Origin: Datura wrightii
Lineage: Eukaryota; Streptophyta; Magnoliopsida; Solanales; Solanaceae
DNA: 64,000 nt
Direction: 5' to 3'
Assembly (NCBI GenBank): GCA_035772735.1
Contig: JASDFA010000019.1
Location: forward strand, 90,952,001 to 91,016,000
Part shown: in pieces, positions 43,416 to 54,938 of the stretch
Numbering within the stretch: position 1 is the stretch's first letter
Layout of the letters: each line of letters begins with the position of its first letter
Program-made: the position numbers and the translations under genes
Notes under the pieces: generated by a model
Seen by the model: only the letters and a program-made list of their open reading frames with translations
Databases searched by the model: none
What the model was told of the DNA's origin: nothing

Positions 43416-45196
43416 TAGTTAGGTGCTAGGTCAAGGCTCTAAATCGCTGTATAATTTTTCCTTGCTGTTTATGTATGTTGTGCCTTCCCTGTTGTGAACT
43501 GATTTGTGATGTACGTATATATTTGTTTTGTGGCTAATGATGTGTGTTTTTGAAAGTTATGGTTGCAATGGTAAATATTTTGTAAATTTTGTAAATAATT
43601 TTTTTCTCTATCGACATGATCGATATTTTTCAAAATTTTTGCGAAAATATATTGCAATTGTAAATATTTTCTTTCTATCGAAATGATCGATGTGTTGCAA
43701 AAATTTTTTCGATTTTTATTTTTTTGGGTTTCTCGGAGTTTGTTTTCGGTTCTTTTACCGAGAATAGTCCCATTGAACCGATGTCATAGTTAGTGACCGT
43801 TCCCTATGATGGATGGATGACGACCGTCTTAAGGGAAATGTAGTCGGTAGGAGTAGGATTTTTAATTGTTGTTTTAGTTTTCTTTGGTGGATTGCATCAA
43901 TGAACTGTAGTTGCTTATGGTTGCTAAAATTTCGTTGCGTGTTGTAATTGATGTTCAAATTGTGAAAATGATTCGTTTGAAAGCATGAAATTCTGTAAAT
44001 ATGTTGAGTTACCTAGGCTATAGAATTTGGTTCATTATGGTTGAGGCTTAATCTTGAATTCATGTAATTGACTAATTAAAGAGTCTGTGAATGCATCTTG
44101 ATTCGAGCATGTGCATGAAGTGTGAAGTGAGGATTTGCTATTCCATGTCATTGTGAATTGTCTAGAACTTGCCTGGTGTGTATACGAAGCAAAATGAAGG
44201 AGGTGTAGTGTTGGAAAGGATGTAGGCATTTCTTTGTTTTAACCGATAGTTTCCATTTTTTTTTCTTGTCAAATTCTACCTTTTTATATGTTGTATACCC
44301 TAGTCAGCCCGTTGAGCCTTTAGCCGATTTCTTTCTTTTGTCCAAAATTGTATGAACTAAGCTTTATTCCTTCTTTTCATTAGCCTTAAAGTCTTTAAGA
44401 AGCTCTTAAGCGCTTACAAAGAACAGAAAATGTTTCCCAAAGTGTTAAAGAGTGAAAAGAGTGAAAAGAAAAAGAAAAGCAAAGTGAGGAAAGAAAAGAT
44501 GACGTTGAAGAGACACTTGTTGTAATTAATTGATATTGAGGGTACATGAAAACCCTCTGTTTTGTGTCAAGTGTGGTTGATGAAATGGGCTGTATGAAAG
44601 TAAACCAGCATGAATGGGAGAAAAAGAGAAAAGAGAGGAACAATGTCCATGAGTCGATGGGAATGAGTTGAAAAGGCGCTTAAGGATGCTAGCGATTATT
44701 ATTGGCTAATCCAATATATGCATACTAGATCCATAGCCCCGTTACAACCCATTAAAAGTCCTATTTGATCCTACATTGCATTTCTTTATATTAGTGGAGT
44801 AATACACTAAGGGCAAGCCTATGGGTCATGACATGATGCATGTGAATTCTTTTGGGAGAGAGAGTGAAATTAATTTTTATATGCCCCTACTTGCATGTTT
44901 GTGTGTTGCATGAACATAAATGGGAAGTTTCTCTCGAGTTGTGAGGGCACATGCTTGATGAAAGATTGATTTTCGTGTCGGATTTCTTGATTAGTTGATT
45001 TGCATGAGTTTGCCGATATCAAGAATCAATTCTTAAAAGTCTAGGAAGCCTTGATGTATTAAGGTCATTGTCTTGTACGACCAAGCATGTTTTCTTGATG
45101 ATTTGCAAAAATTGAATAATCGGTATGACCGTAGCGTAAATTGTTGCACCATAGTGACGAAAGTTGGGATGTAATTTGCATGAGTTGTGTATGTGT
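43416..45196 (+). other. Athila B 3' UTR
   Basis: About 1.8 kb without genes. A block of about 93 bp at 43758-43850 (ACCGAGAATAGTCCCATTG ... ATGGATGGATGACGACCGTC) is strongly conserved in A and C while flanking sequence drifts. The stretch 44390-44660 is purine-rich and repetitive. No other feature is seen. Confidence 0.75.
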
Positions 45197-45233
45197 TGTT
45201 CGAGGACGAACAAGGATTTAAGTGTGGGGTAAG
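45197..45233 (+). promoter_or_regulatory. PPT with upstream palindrome (Athila B)
   Basis: TGTTCG-AGGA-CGAACA (45197-45212) precedes TAAGTGTGGGGTAAG (45219-45233), which touches the 3' LTR. It is the second-strand primer; C has the same arrangement. Confidence 0.88.
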
Positions 45234-46660
45234 TGATCTTGGGCAGATTTATATGCCCAAGTGATACTCAAACGTATCATTTTTACCTTGTTTCTTGTGC
45301 AATGTGTATATAATATCATGTAATTGGTAATAAAATGAGAATTTATACTAACCAACATGATTAGCATTTGTTTTGCAGGAAAATGTGATTTTTAGGAGCT
45401 AAAATGCATGTTGGAACTATGTCGGAGTTGGACTTGGATGCGAGCGTGGAAAAGACCCGGGAATGTAGGATTTATAGGGGCTCCGCGATGGCTCCGTGCC
45501 ACGCTACCATCGCGGTAGCACACTGCCTGAGCAGGAATTAAATTTGCAATTTCCAGTGTGCATGCGCGTCAGCTCCGTGGCACGGAGATAGGCCTCCGCG
45601 ATGGCCTCCGTGCCACGTTGAGGTTAAATTACTGGACCCTGGAAATTCCAGTGAGGGTCCGCGTCCACACGGTGTCACGGAGGCATTGCTCCGCGTTGGC
45701 CTCCGTGATACGTTGCTTGTTATTCCGGGAAAAATTTCCCACTAGTATAAATAGCACACTTAGGTTTATTTTAAGTAGTTTTCAGTTTTTAGACTGAGTT
45801 CAGAAGTGGAGGGCAGGAACGTGGGTTAGTAGCAGTTGAAGATTGGAAAAGCTAAGGGATTTCTTCTCTTCCTTTCTTCTTTCTATCAATTGTACGTATG
45901 ATTTACACTCATTTTAGGATGATCAATCCAAGAATGAGTGGCTAATTCTCTTTCTTGCTGAGGTTTTGAACATGTGTAATGAATTCTGATTTTCATTGAT
46001 ATGGTTTATTCTTCTTCTTTAATGTTGTTCTATTAATTCTTGTTCTTTACTGCATTAGTGATTGGCCAACATTAATGTATATCTAAAAAGTCCAATTTCA
46101 CTCGAGAGAGCAAGAAATTGGAAAGTTGTGAATTAATAGGGTATTGTTCTTAACTTGATTTGGGAAAATTGGGTTTTGATGTGCTTTCCTGATCGAAATA
46201 TACTTGGAAGCCGTATTAGTCAATTTAGGAACCGGAATTGTAGTGCTAGGTCATAAATTGCATTTGATCACAGAAATGTAGACGGATGGTTTATGATTCT
46301 AAAGTGAAATTAAATACGAGAGTTTTAATTTCTAGGCAAATGTTCTTGGCTAGCAACATGAAGAAGAGAATTAACCAAAATTATCATGATTATCAAGTTC
46401 ATTACTTGTTCTTAACCTTGGCATGTTCATATCCATTGTCTGAATTCAAAAGTAAATAGTTTGTATTAATTGTAGTATATAGTTTAGAAACAAAAATTCA
46501 ATTACTCTTGGGTACGTTGTTGTTAGCATATAGTAAATTAGGCAATTTTACATATCTTGAGCCTCCTTGGATCGATACTTGGCTACTTAGCCACTTTATT
46601 ACTTGTTTGACCACGTGCACTTACGTGTCGGTTTTTACCCGTACCCCAAAGCAACGAGCA
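45234..46660 (+). repeat. Athila B 3' LTR (1427 bp)
   Basis: Ends TGATCTTGGG and CAACGAGCA. It is nearly identical to the 5' LTR, and the length difference is explained by the single 21-bp indel. Followed by ATGAC (TSD). Confidence 0.96.
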
Positions 46661-46665
46661 ATGAC
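46661..46665. repeat. Target-site duplication ATGAC, right copy (Athila B)
   Basis: Matches 36781-36785 exactly. The sequence beyond it is plus-oriented chromovirus LTR, whereas the left flank is minus-oriented chromovirus gag. Confidence 0.85.
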
Positions 46666-48070
46666 TTTAGCCCTATTGAATGAAAATTCATAGAAGTCTT
46701 CAAATTTGCTCTATATTATGAAATTCCCATATTGTTGGGATAAGTTGAGTTCTCTATTAGCTGTTAGTAGTCCAGATAAGTTATAACTTAGAATCTCTCT
46801 AGAATCATATCAATTTAGTCTCAATCAGAATGCTAGAGTCCCCAGTGATTCAGAAAATAGTCAACTGATCAGTTTGACTCCAGTTTTATTTTCGAGGTGT
46901 CGGTGGTACCTCCTAGTTGCCAGACTCAAATTCAGATTTCAGTTATTTGGTCCATTAGGCATTCATGAGATTTCAGTTATAGCTCTGACCATCCCCAGGA
47001 CCCCAGTTCAGTTATTAGTTGTTCTTTAGACGGTTACGACGCTTCTAGATAAATAACTTTGACTAGCCTTAGAACCCAGTTTCAGAATTTAGTCCGATAG
47101 GACTCTCAGTGTACATGCAGTTATTCCTCCCTGACTAGTCTTGGACCCCAGTTTTGAGCTATTAGCTTAGTAGTTCAGTTTAGGTTTTCCAGTGGGAGTA
47201 GAACTTAACACCAAGTGGGTTGGGGTTCCAGTGCACCCAGGTTCCCAGAACTATGTTGCCGGTGTAGGTTACAGTATTACTTGGCCTGATTGGCCCCAAA
47301 CTTTTGTGATCACTCAGTTCATTCCTTTATACCCTTGCAAGGTATATTGGGTCCTATCGTTGGGGTGTATACATCGGACTCCACGTTTAGCTCACGTGGT
47401 TATATGTCGGTTATAGACTCTACCACTAGTCAGTCCATTCCAGTATCAGAATAAGCAGCTCAGTTCTGTACAGTATCTCAAATTTAGTGTTTCAAACTTA
47501 AGACATGTCCTTGACTATCAAACAGGGTCATCTTTACCGTTTCAGATTGTATCAGTAGTTCAGTTCAACTTACCTATTGGTCATTGTGTGTCATTTCAGC
47601 TCAAACTTTATATTCAATATGTTTCTCCCACTTACTCAGCACATTCAAAGTATTGATGCATATTTTGATGCTGTATCATTTCATGATACAACTGCAGGTT
47701 CTCAGACTCAGCTCCCTTAGTTGCCGCAGATCAGATTCTCCACCTCAGTTGTAAAGTGTGAGTCCTCATTCATCCGAGGGCATTATTTCTTCCTTTCAGT
47801 CATTTATTAGTTTAGTTAGACTTTGAGTTAGCTGGAGGCTTGTCCCAGTAACTCCTCTATTAGATGGCTTTCAAGCATACATGATTTCAGATTTATCAGT
47901 ATTATTCAATTGTTTGAACTTTATGTTTTTAGAATTAATGTTCATAATGTCTTTATGATTTATGCTTGTGTACTCAAAATTGTAGTAACTGAGAGACTAA
48001 GGGTTGACTTGGGGTCACCTGTCGCTTCAAATACCGTGTTACGCCCAGGGTGTAGGATCCGGGCATGACA
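46661..48070 (+). repeat. Chromovirus 3 5' LTR, 3' 1.4 kb only
   Basis: It aligns with the reverse complement of 29793-31170 in the chromovirus 2 LTR, for example ATGACTTTAG...TTGAATGAAA, TCAACTGATCAGTTTGACTCC, GCTGTATCATTTCATGATAC, CAGGGTGTAG. It ends GGGCATGACA at 48070. The first 1 kb or so (U3) is absent; the join to minus-strand gag lies at or just before 46661. Confidence 0.87.
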
Positions 48071-48074
48071 AACT

Positions 48075-48088
48075 TGGTATTAGAGCCA
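48075..48088 (+). promoter_or_regulatory. Primer-binding site, initiator tRNA-Met (chromovirus 3)
   Basis: TGGTATTAGAGCCA, 4 bp after the LTR, differs by one base from TGGTATCAGAGCC, the usual site complementary to plant initiator tRNA-Met. Confidence 0.88.
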
Positions 48089-48290
48089 TAAGTTTAGAGT
48101 ATCCTCGGAATGTCTGAAAGACGCATCAAGTAGAGTCCTTTTCATGGGGGTGAGGCACGCCACACTTATGATGAGGAGGCTACGAGATGTTATTAGGAAA
48201 ATTTCCTTTTGCTCATATTCTTTATCGTGCGTTAAAGTCCAAATTCCAGAAATACCCTTCTAATTCGTGCTCTATTTCATTTCAGTGAAC
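48089..48290 (+). other. Chromovirus 3 leader
   Basis: About 200 bp between PBS and the Athila C insertion; with 58117 it forms the 5' UTR directly before the gag ATG. Its last five bases, TGAAC (48286-48290), are the left TSD of Athila C. Confidence 0.8.
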
Positions 48291-49755
48291 TGATCTTGGG
48301 CAGAATTATATGCCCAAGTGATACTCAAATGCTTCATTTCGTCTTGTTTATCCATCGATATTTGTACATTCTCATGTGATTTGTAGTTAAAAGGTGAATT
48401 TATACTAACCAACATGATTAATGTTGTTTTGCAGGAAAAATGTAATTTTAGGAAGCTAAGATGCATGTTGGGAGAAATTGGGAATGGACTCGGAAGCGAG
48501 CAGTGGAAAAGGCCAAGGAAATGCAGCAAATTAAGGGGCTCCACGATGGAGCCGTGTCACGCTGCCATCGCGGAGGCATTCTGCCAAGGATGATTAAAAT
48601 TGGCCAAGTTCTAGTGGAGGCCCGCGTTGCCTCCGTGGAACGTTGGACATAATTACCTGGAATAGAGAATTCTAGTGAAGGTTCGCGTTGGTGCCGTGGC
48701 ATGTTTGCCAAGACACGCGTTGCACGTTGGGCATAATTACCTGGAGGACCAGATTCCAATAAGGGTCTGCATTTGCGCCGTGTCACGGAGGCAGTGCTCC
48801 ACGATGCACTCCGTGACACGTTGCTTGTTATTCCGGAAAAAATTTCCACTAGTATAAATAGAACACTTAGGTTTATTTTTAATTATTCTGACTTAGTTGA
48901 GAAGGGACGTGGGTTACAGGCAGTTGAGAGGACAAAAATCTTAGGGTTCTTCTCTATCTCTTTCTCCTTTATTTCAATTATTTGTATGATTTATACTCAT
49001 TTGATGATGTTTAATCCACAAATGAGTGGCTAAATTCACTTCTTGCTGAGGTTAAGAACATTTGTAGTGGAAGGTAATTATTGATCATCTTGGTTTTTCA
49101 TCTTTTCTTCCATGGTTGTTCTGTCAATTCTTGTTCTTACTGCATTAATGTTTGGCCAATGTTAATGTACATCTAAAAAATCCGGTTTTCGCTTGAAAGA
49201 GAAAGAAATTTGAAAGTTGTGAATTGGTAGGATATGATTTCTTCTTGGTTTGGGAAAATTCAGAATTGATTTACCTTCAAAATAGAAATATATCTGAAAG
49301 TCGTATTAGTCAATTAAGGAATCGGTTTTGTATGGCTAGAACATGAATTTCTTTTTATCACAAAAATGTAGGTGGAAGGTTCATGATTCTTAAGTTGGGT
49401 TAAATACGAGAGTTTTAATCCATAGGCAATAATTCTTGACTAGCAATCGAAGGAAGGATTAACCGACTTGTATCAATAAATTGCTTCCCTGCATGTTCGT
49501 TTTAGCCTCGTCATGCTCATTACTATAGTTCAGACTCAATTTGTACATTTGTTTTAGATTAGTATAAATTAGGAAACAAACTCCCAAAATCTTCGTGAAA
49601 CTGTTGTCTGCATTCTTAGAGTTAGAATTCATTAATGCTTGATTCGATTATTACCTCGGTCCAGTCCCTGTGGGATCGATACTTGGCTTACTTTAGCCAT
49701 TTTACTACTTGTTCGACCACGTGCACTTGCGTGTAGTCATTTAAAATCCCGAACA
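48291..49755 (+). repeat. Athila C 5' LTR (1465 bp)
   Basis: TGATCTTGGG...CCCGAACA. GC-rich inverted repeats at about 48538-48825 and TATA box TATAAATAG at 48853-48861. It lacks 10 bp (GCCATGGCAC-type, about 57069-57080) present in the 3' LTR. Confidence 0.95.
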
Positions 49756-49761
49756 AGTTTT

Positions 49762-49779
49762 TGGGGCCACTGCCGGGGA
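49762..49779 (+). promoter_or_regulatory. Primer-binding site, tRNA-Asp, degraded (Athila C)
   Basis: TGGGGCCACTGCCGGGGA has three mismatches to the perfect site in A and B, at positions 4, 8 and 9. Confidence 0.88.
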
Positions 49780-49886
49780 CTGGAAATTGGTAAAATTGTT
49801 TTCTTAAGTGTTAGTTTATGATTTCTTATTAGTGCTGACAACTTGGTCTTAGCCTGTCTTTTGCAGATAGTGAATTCTGTTGAACA

Positions 49887-52351
49887 CTGGCAAGAGACAA
49901 GGAGCTGGTGGATTCACACTTAGAGCCAGAAAGACAATTCCATCGTCAAAGGAGAGAAGCTCTAGAGAAAAAGCTGCGGTTGCTCAGACAAACAATCTTG
50001 GAGCAACAACAGAATCCACCACTTGTAAGGGCAGTGTTAGTGCCCGAAGAAATGGCAGCTAGGCCGGTTCGCGAAGTGGAAATCCCACATGCTAACAATG
50101 TTACATCAAGCATTTGCAAACCCGAGCCAGGAGGGAGGTTTGAGATGAAACAGAATATGGTGCAATTGCTGCACACCAGCGGGCAATTCACAGGTCTCCC
50201 TCACGAGGATCCACAACAACATCTCTAAAACTTTTTGGAGATAAGTGACACTTACATCCCCGCTGGAGTATCATCTGATTACGTAAGGCTTACATTGTTC
50301 CCATTTTCACTATTGGGAGAAGCAACGAGGTGGTTGAAAGCTGAGCCACCTAATTCCATCACCACTTGGGATGATCTTGCACGAAATTTTTTGATACGGT
50401 TCTTTCCATCCGGGAAAATAGCAAGACTTAGAAGTCAAATTCTAAGTTTTAAACAAAGAGAGGTGGGGAATCTGTATCAAGCTTGAGAACGATTCAAATC
50501 TATTTTGCGGGATTGTCCTCATCATCACCAATCCAATGATGTGCTGGTGCATACTTTCGTAGAGGGTTTGGAACCCCACACAAAAATTTTGCTAGACTCA
50601 GCAGCTGGGGGACAAGAATTAGAAAAGACTTATGAGGAGCTGTATACTTTGTTAAACCATATTTCGCAGGGAAATCCAGAGTGGAATGCGGACTCTTCAA
50701 GAGGGGGGACAAGGAAAGCAGCAGGAGTCTTGGAAGTGGATGGTTTTACAGCTATCGCTGCACAGATAGCTGCATTACAGAATCAACTCAACACCCACTT
50801 CAGCAATATGAGCATGAATCAGTCTCAAGCCCCAGTGAATGTAGTGCAGCAGATTTGGTGTGAAGTGTGCGGCAGTAATGAACACTCAGCTGAGTGTTGT
50901 GGTGCGAATCCAGATTAAGTGAATTTCGTTGGTAATGTACAGAGAAATAATCACCAACAGTATGGAAACAACTACAACTCTAATTGGAGGAGTCACCCGA
51001 ATTTCTCTTGGGGTAGTAACAGCCATCAAGGGCAGAGTTCGAGTCAGGGGGCGCAGAGAAATCAAGGAGGGCAGCAGAACTATCAGTTGCAATACAGAAG
51101 CAACAATGCACCTTCTCTACCACCATCACCCAGCATTGAGAAAATGTTCAAAACGATGATAGCTAACCAAGCTCAATTGCAGGCTGACTATGTGAAATTG
51201 GCAGCCGATGTAAAGAATAATCAGTTAGCTACAAAGGCGCTGGAGTACCAATTTGGGCAACTAGCTGGAGCTCAAAACACCAGGCCGAGAGGAGGGCTTC
51301 CGAGTGACACTGACCCCGACCCCAAGCAAGTGAACGCAGTGACCACAAGGAGTGGTTTACAACTCAAGGAGGTGGAACCAGAAAGACCACCGCAGTAGTA
51401 GGGAGCAGTGGAGAATGAGAGGGAACACAATGATGATAGGGGGAAGGAGAAGGAAGCTGAACCACAAAGACCACCACCCCCGTTCCCTCAAAGATTAAAG
51501 AAACACAAGGAGGAAGCGTGTTTCAAAACGTTCATGGAGGTGCTTAAACAGGTACACATTAATTTACCTCTTGTTGATGTTTTGCAGGGAGTGCCGAAGT
51601 ACGCAAAATATATCAAGGACATCGTGGTGAACAAAACCAGGTTGACGGAGTATGCTACGGTGGCGCTTATGGAGGAATGCAATTCCCGGATACAAAATAG
51701 GTTGCCCACAAAGCTCAAAGATCCTGGGAGCTTTACAATTCAACTTACAATTGGCAGAGTATCCAAGCTCGCGGATTATGCAATTTGGGAGGGAGCATTA
51801 ACTTGATGCCGACATCGGTATTCAAGAAATTAGGGCTAGGCAGTCCTAGACCAATGACAATGATCTTGCAACTAGCGGATCATTCTTTGGCCAGACCAGA
51901 TGGCATTGTGGAGGACGTGCTGGTGCAAGTGGGCTCCCTGATCTTCCCAGTCGACTTTGTCGTGCTGGATTTTGAGCCGGATGCAGAAGTCCCATTTATT
52001 TTTGGATGTCCTTTCTTGGCGACTGGGAAACCGCTGATAGATGTAGCTACAGGGCAGCTAACTATGCGGGCACACGACAAGGTGGAGGTATTTGACGTGT
52101 ACAAGGCCACAAAGCTTCCGGCCGTGTATGAGGAACTTTCAGCGATCAACGTGTTTGATCAAGCAGATACTGCTAAGATGGTTGATTCGCAAGATCTAAT
52201 GGGAAAACCACCGATGGAGGACCCCCCAAAACTGGAGTTGTGGCAAGAAGATCAAAGTGCCACTGTTGTAGTTGATGGGCATCGGTGTAAGCATTACTGG
52301 GGTGAGGACGGTAGTCGAGAGAAGACGTCCATCACCCTAGAGGATGACTAA
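49887..52351 (+). pseudogene. Athila C gag-protease, broken
   Basis: Homologous along its length to the B ORF. It begins at CTG (49887) after an in-frame TGA (49881), as in A and B. Stops follow QQHL (about 50227), YQA (about 50485), NPD (about 50917) and RPPQ (about 51397), and a 1-bp loss near 51755 shifts the frame just before the protease site, where DLGA reads N/WEGG-like. It carries capsid region, knuckle CEVCGSNEHSAECC, and protease strand (here FIFGCPFL). The C-terminus LWQEDQSATVVVDG...HYWGEDGSREKTSITLEDD matches the integrase tail of A. The pol deletion joint is TGGAGTTG at 52233-52240. Confidence 0.9.
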
Positions 52352-52362
52352 CCTTCAATGAC

Positions 52363-52408
52363 GTCGAGCCGCGACGGTAAACCAGGCACTGCACGGGAGG
52401 CAATCATG
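52363..52408 (+). other. Conserved post-pol block, stem decayed (Athila C)
   Basis: GACGTCGAGCCGCGACGG then GTAAACCAGGC is kept, but the stem reads GCACGGGAGGCAATCATG, so the second arm is lost. This agrees with C being an old, dead copy. Confidence 0.65.
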
Positions 52409-52629
52409 AAATTGTTGTAATACTTGAGTAGAATTAGTTAGAAAAGAAAAAAAAGAAAAAGAGAAGAATAGAAAAATAAAAATAAAAACAAAAATTGTGT
52501 TTTATGTTGAAACCTATGAATTCTAACCAATTTCTTGTTGTGAGATGAATTTCAGGTTGAACGGAGGGTAAAAATGCAAAGGATCGCAAAGGAAAAATCG
52601 AGGTGCGACAAATAATAAAAAGTGGCAAA

Positions 52630-52860
52630 ACAGTGAGCCTGCGCGATGGCTTCGTGTCACGAAGGAGGGCCTCCGCGTTGCCCACCGTGACACGTTGAGG
52701 TGTAATTCTGGAATTTTTAAAATTCCAAAACACCTCCGTGTTGGCTTCGTGTCACGGAGGAGGTGCTCTGCGTTACCCTCCGTGACACGTTGAGATGTTA
52801 TTCGCGTTGGGTCACACCGAGTCACCGGGTGACCCGCGTGAAAATCCTCCTTTTTAACCC
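52630..52860 (+). promoter_or_regulatory. Internal hairpins before the third ORF (Athila C)
   Basis: Two inverted repeats CGTGTCACGAAGG...CACCGTGACACG (about 52650-52695) and CGTGTCACGGAGG...CCTCCGTGACACG (about 52747-52791), then GGGTCAC...GGTGACCC (about 52810-52836). The TATA-like stretch of B is reduced to CCTTTTTAACC (about 52850). Confidence 0.55.
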
Positions 52861-52991
52861 TGATTTCCCTAATGTTTTCCTCATTTCTCATCCCCTCCGC
52901 GACAAACACCCAAAAATCCCCCCTTCCCCAATGTGACACGGACCTAGGCACGAGTTTTCTTCAACTTTTCTTCGATTTCATCAAATTAAAG

Positions 52992-53632
52992 GTATGTTCT
53001 TTAACTTCATCTCAATTCTTGACTAATTTTTTGATTTTGAGCATGTGAGGTGAGTAAACCTTTCCCTAAGTATAAATTGAGCTTGAATTTATTTAAGTTA
53101 TTGTTCATTGATGTTCGTAGTATCATTGTGATTGTATGAACTCGATAAATACATGCTTGATCGAATTGTTGTGAAATTTGTAGCTAGGGTTAGAATTTGA
53201 ATATGAAGGAACTAAATGTAGTTGAAATGTGAAAATTTTTGGGGTTGTGCATGTTGAGTGAGGTGAATTGTGTTGTGCTTAATGTGAATATGCTAAATAA
53301 ACAATAGATTTCGGGAGAATGAAATTGATGAATTGCATAGGTTGTGTGTTGTTGAGAAAAAATTTGGGCTAAGTGATATGTGATGTAATGAAATCGATGG
53401 TGAAATTGTGATTAGTTGTACGAAGTCTGAGTAGTACTTAGTCATTATTTCATCGACTTATCTGAATACACAAGGCATGTTGATTGATAAAAATTGGAAA
53501 AGAATGATAGTCTTGCCGAATTGTTTTCATTGTGGCTAAAGATTAAGTGTGGGGTGGCCTAACTCAACCCAACCTTAATCGAAGCAAATTTTTGACTTGA
53601 ATAACATTGGGACTGTTTGTTTGTTTTGACAG
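52992..53632 (+). other. Predicted leader intron of the third ORF (Athila C)
   Basis: Donor TAAAG|GTATGT (exon ends at 52991) and acceptor TTTTGACAG|G (AG at 53631-53632), 641 bp, with the ATG at 53638. It contains a PPT-like copy (53544-53557). Confidence 0.65.
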
Positions 53633-53637
53633 GAACG

Positions 53638-54853
53638 ATGGCAAGCAGGTAAGACAAAGGAAAGGGCGCATCTACATCAGGCACCGGGAGAAAAAGAATT
53701 AGACTAGGAACCGCAGTCCCAGCAGCACCAGCGGTTCCACGCGGCCAATGCCGTCAAACGGAACCCGATGGGTGACGGAAGAAGGGAAGAAATGGTACAC
53801 AAAGCACAAGGAGACCAAATAATTCCCTGAGGAGCACATTGCAAGGGAGCCACTTGCACAGGAATTCCCCAGGTACACAAGATTGACGCTGCCGGGCTGA
53901 ACTTCATCTTCGAAGAGCCCAAGAAGTGAAATCTCCACTTGATTCGGGAGTTCTACATAAACTGGAACAAGACATTCCGCAGTCACACCGTCAAGATAAG
54001 GGGGCAAGTTGTCACCTTTGAGCCCCATCACCTAAATGCAATCTTGGGGGCACGAGACACAGACGCCCATGTACTCCGGCAGCTGAACATAACTCCACCA
54101 TATGCGGATATCAGACGCACATTGTGTGGAGCCCGTTCGATAGCGCGGTGGAGCAGGCATAAGGAGAGGGGCTACCATCAGACACTACCCTACTCTCAAA
54201 TGAACAGGGAAGCCAGGATTTGGCTTAAGATCATATGTTCCTTCCTGATCCTGGGGGTACACATGACAGATATCACTCTGGATCGTGTGTGCTTGGTCTA
54301 TGCCCTGATGAAAGGGCTGGAGATTAATGTTGGGGCGGTGATTATGTCAGCCATAAAGAGAGCCCGTTTGCATCAAGGGCACAGGTACGGGTTTTGTGGC
54401 TTGCTGACCACATTTCTGAGGGGCCTTGACATCGAGGAGGAGGCCCTAGACTACATCCCGCAGATGGATAGGCGTGCCTTGGACGTCACCAAAACTAAGG
54501 CACCCGACACCACTCACGGGCCAGTTCTCACACTAGCCGAGCGACATGCTCGGGATGATCAATATATGGCCCACATGTTCGGGATGCAGATGCTGCAGTT
54601 GAGAATAAACGGGAGGCCAGCAACAGAAGATGAGCTATGGTAGCTCGAGCTAGATTACCCCTTTGGCAAAAATGCCAGGGCTCTATGCCGAGTGGGGCCA
54701 GCTTTTGTGGAGCCCATTGATGATGATGTCCCCACAGATGAGGAGACACGCCACGATGACTCAGATGTTGAGTCAGATGAGGATAGCGGGGGCAATTCAG
54801 ATATAGGGGACGAGGCAACAACACCTGACGAAGAAGTTGAATACTTCGACTGA
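53638..54853 (+). pseudogene. Athila C third ORF, broken
   Basis: Same protein as in A and B. Defects: TAA at codon 5 (MASR*DKGKG), a frameshift near 53745-53760, stops near 53820 (ETK*FPEE) and 53927, and a stop replacing Gln after DELW (54643). The long middle stretch (53939-54640; EFYINWNKTFRSHTVKIRGQ ... LMKGLEINVGAVIMSAIK) is open, and the acidic tail ends EEVEYFD. No membrane segment is seen. Confidence 0.88.
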
Positions 54854-54897
54854 TTAGGGAGTTTCACCACCTACTTCTATGCTATGTTGAATTTGAT

Positions 54898-54938
54898 GAA
54901 CACTGGGGACAGTGTTCCGTTTAAGTGTGGGGTGGGAG
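54898..54938 (+). other. 20-bp inverted repeat and internal PPT copy (Athila C)
   Basis: GAACACTGGGGACAGTGTTC (54898-54917) then TAAGTGTGGGGTGGGAG (54922-54938). The repeat is identical to B despite the decay of the adjacent ORF. Confidence 0.8.

Larger units (their letters stand above)
36786..46660 (+). mobile_element. Athila B: complete, young, pol-less Athila element
   Basis: It is 9875 bp long with LTRs 36786-38233 and 45234-46660, tRNA-Asp PBS, an uninterrupted gag-protease ORF, no RT/RNase H/integrase, the post-pol hairpin block, a hairpin/TATA-like region, a leader intron, a third ORF with a single stop, a 3' UTR and a PPT. The LTRs differ by roughly 13 substitutions by eye (about 1%) plus one 21-bp indel, so it is the youngest element here. 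It must have moved with RT and integrase supplied in trans, presumably by an A-like copy. Confidence 0.95.
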
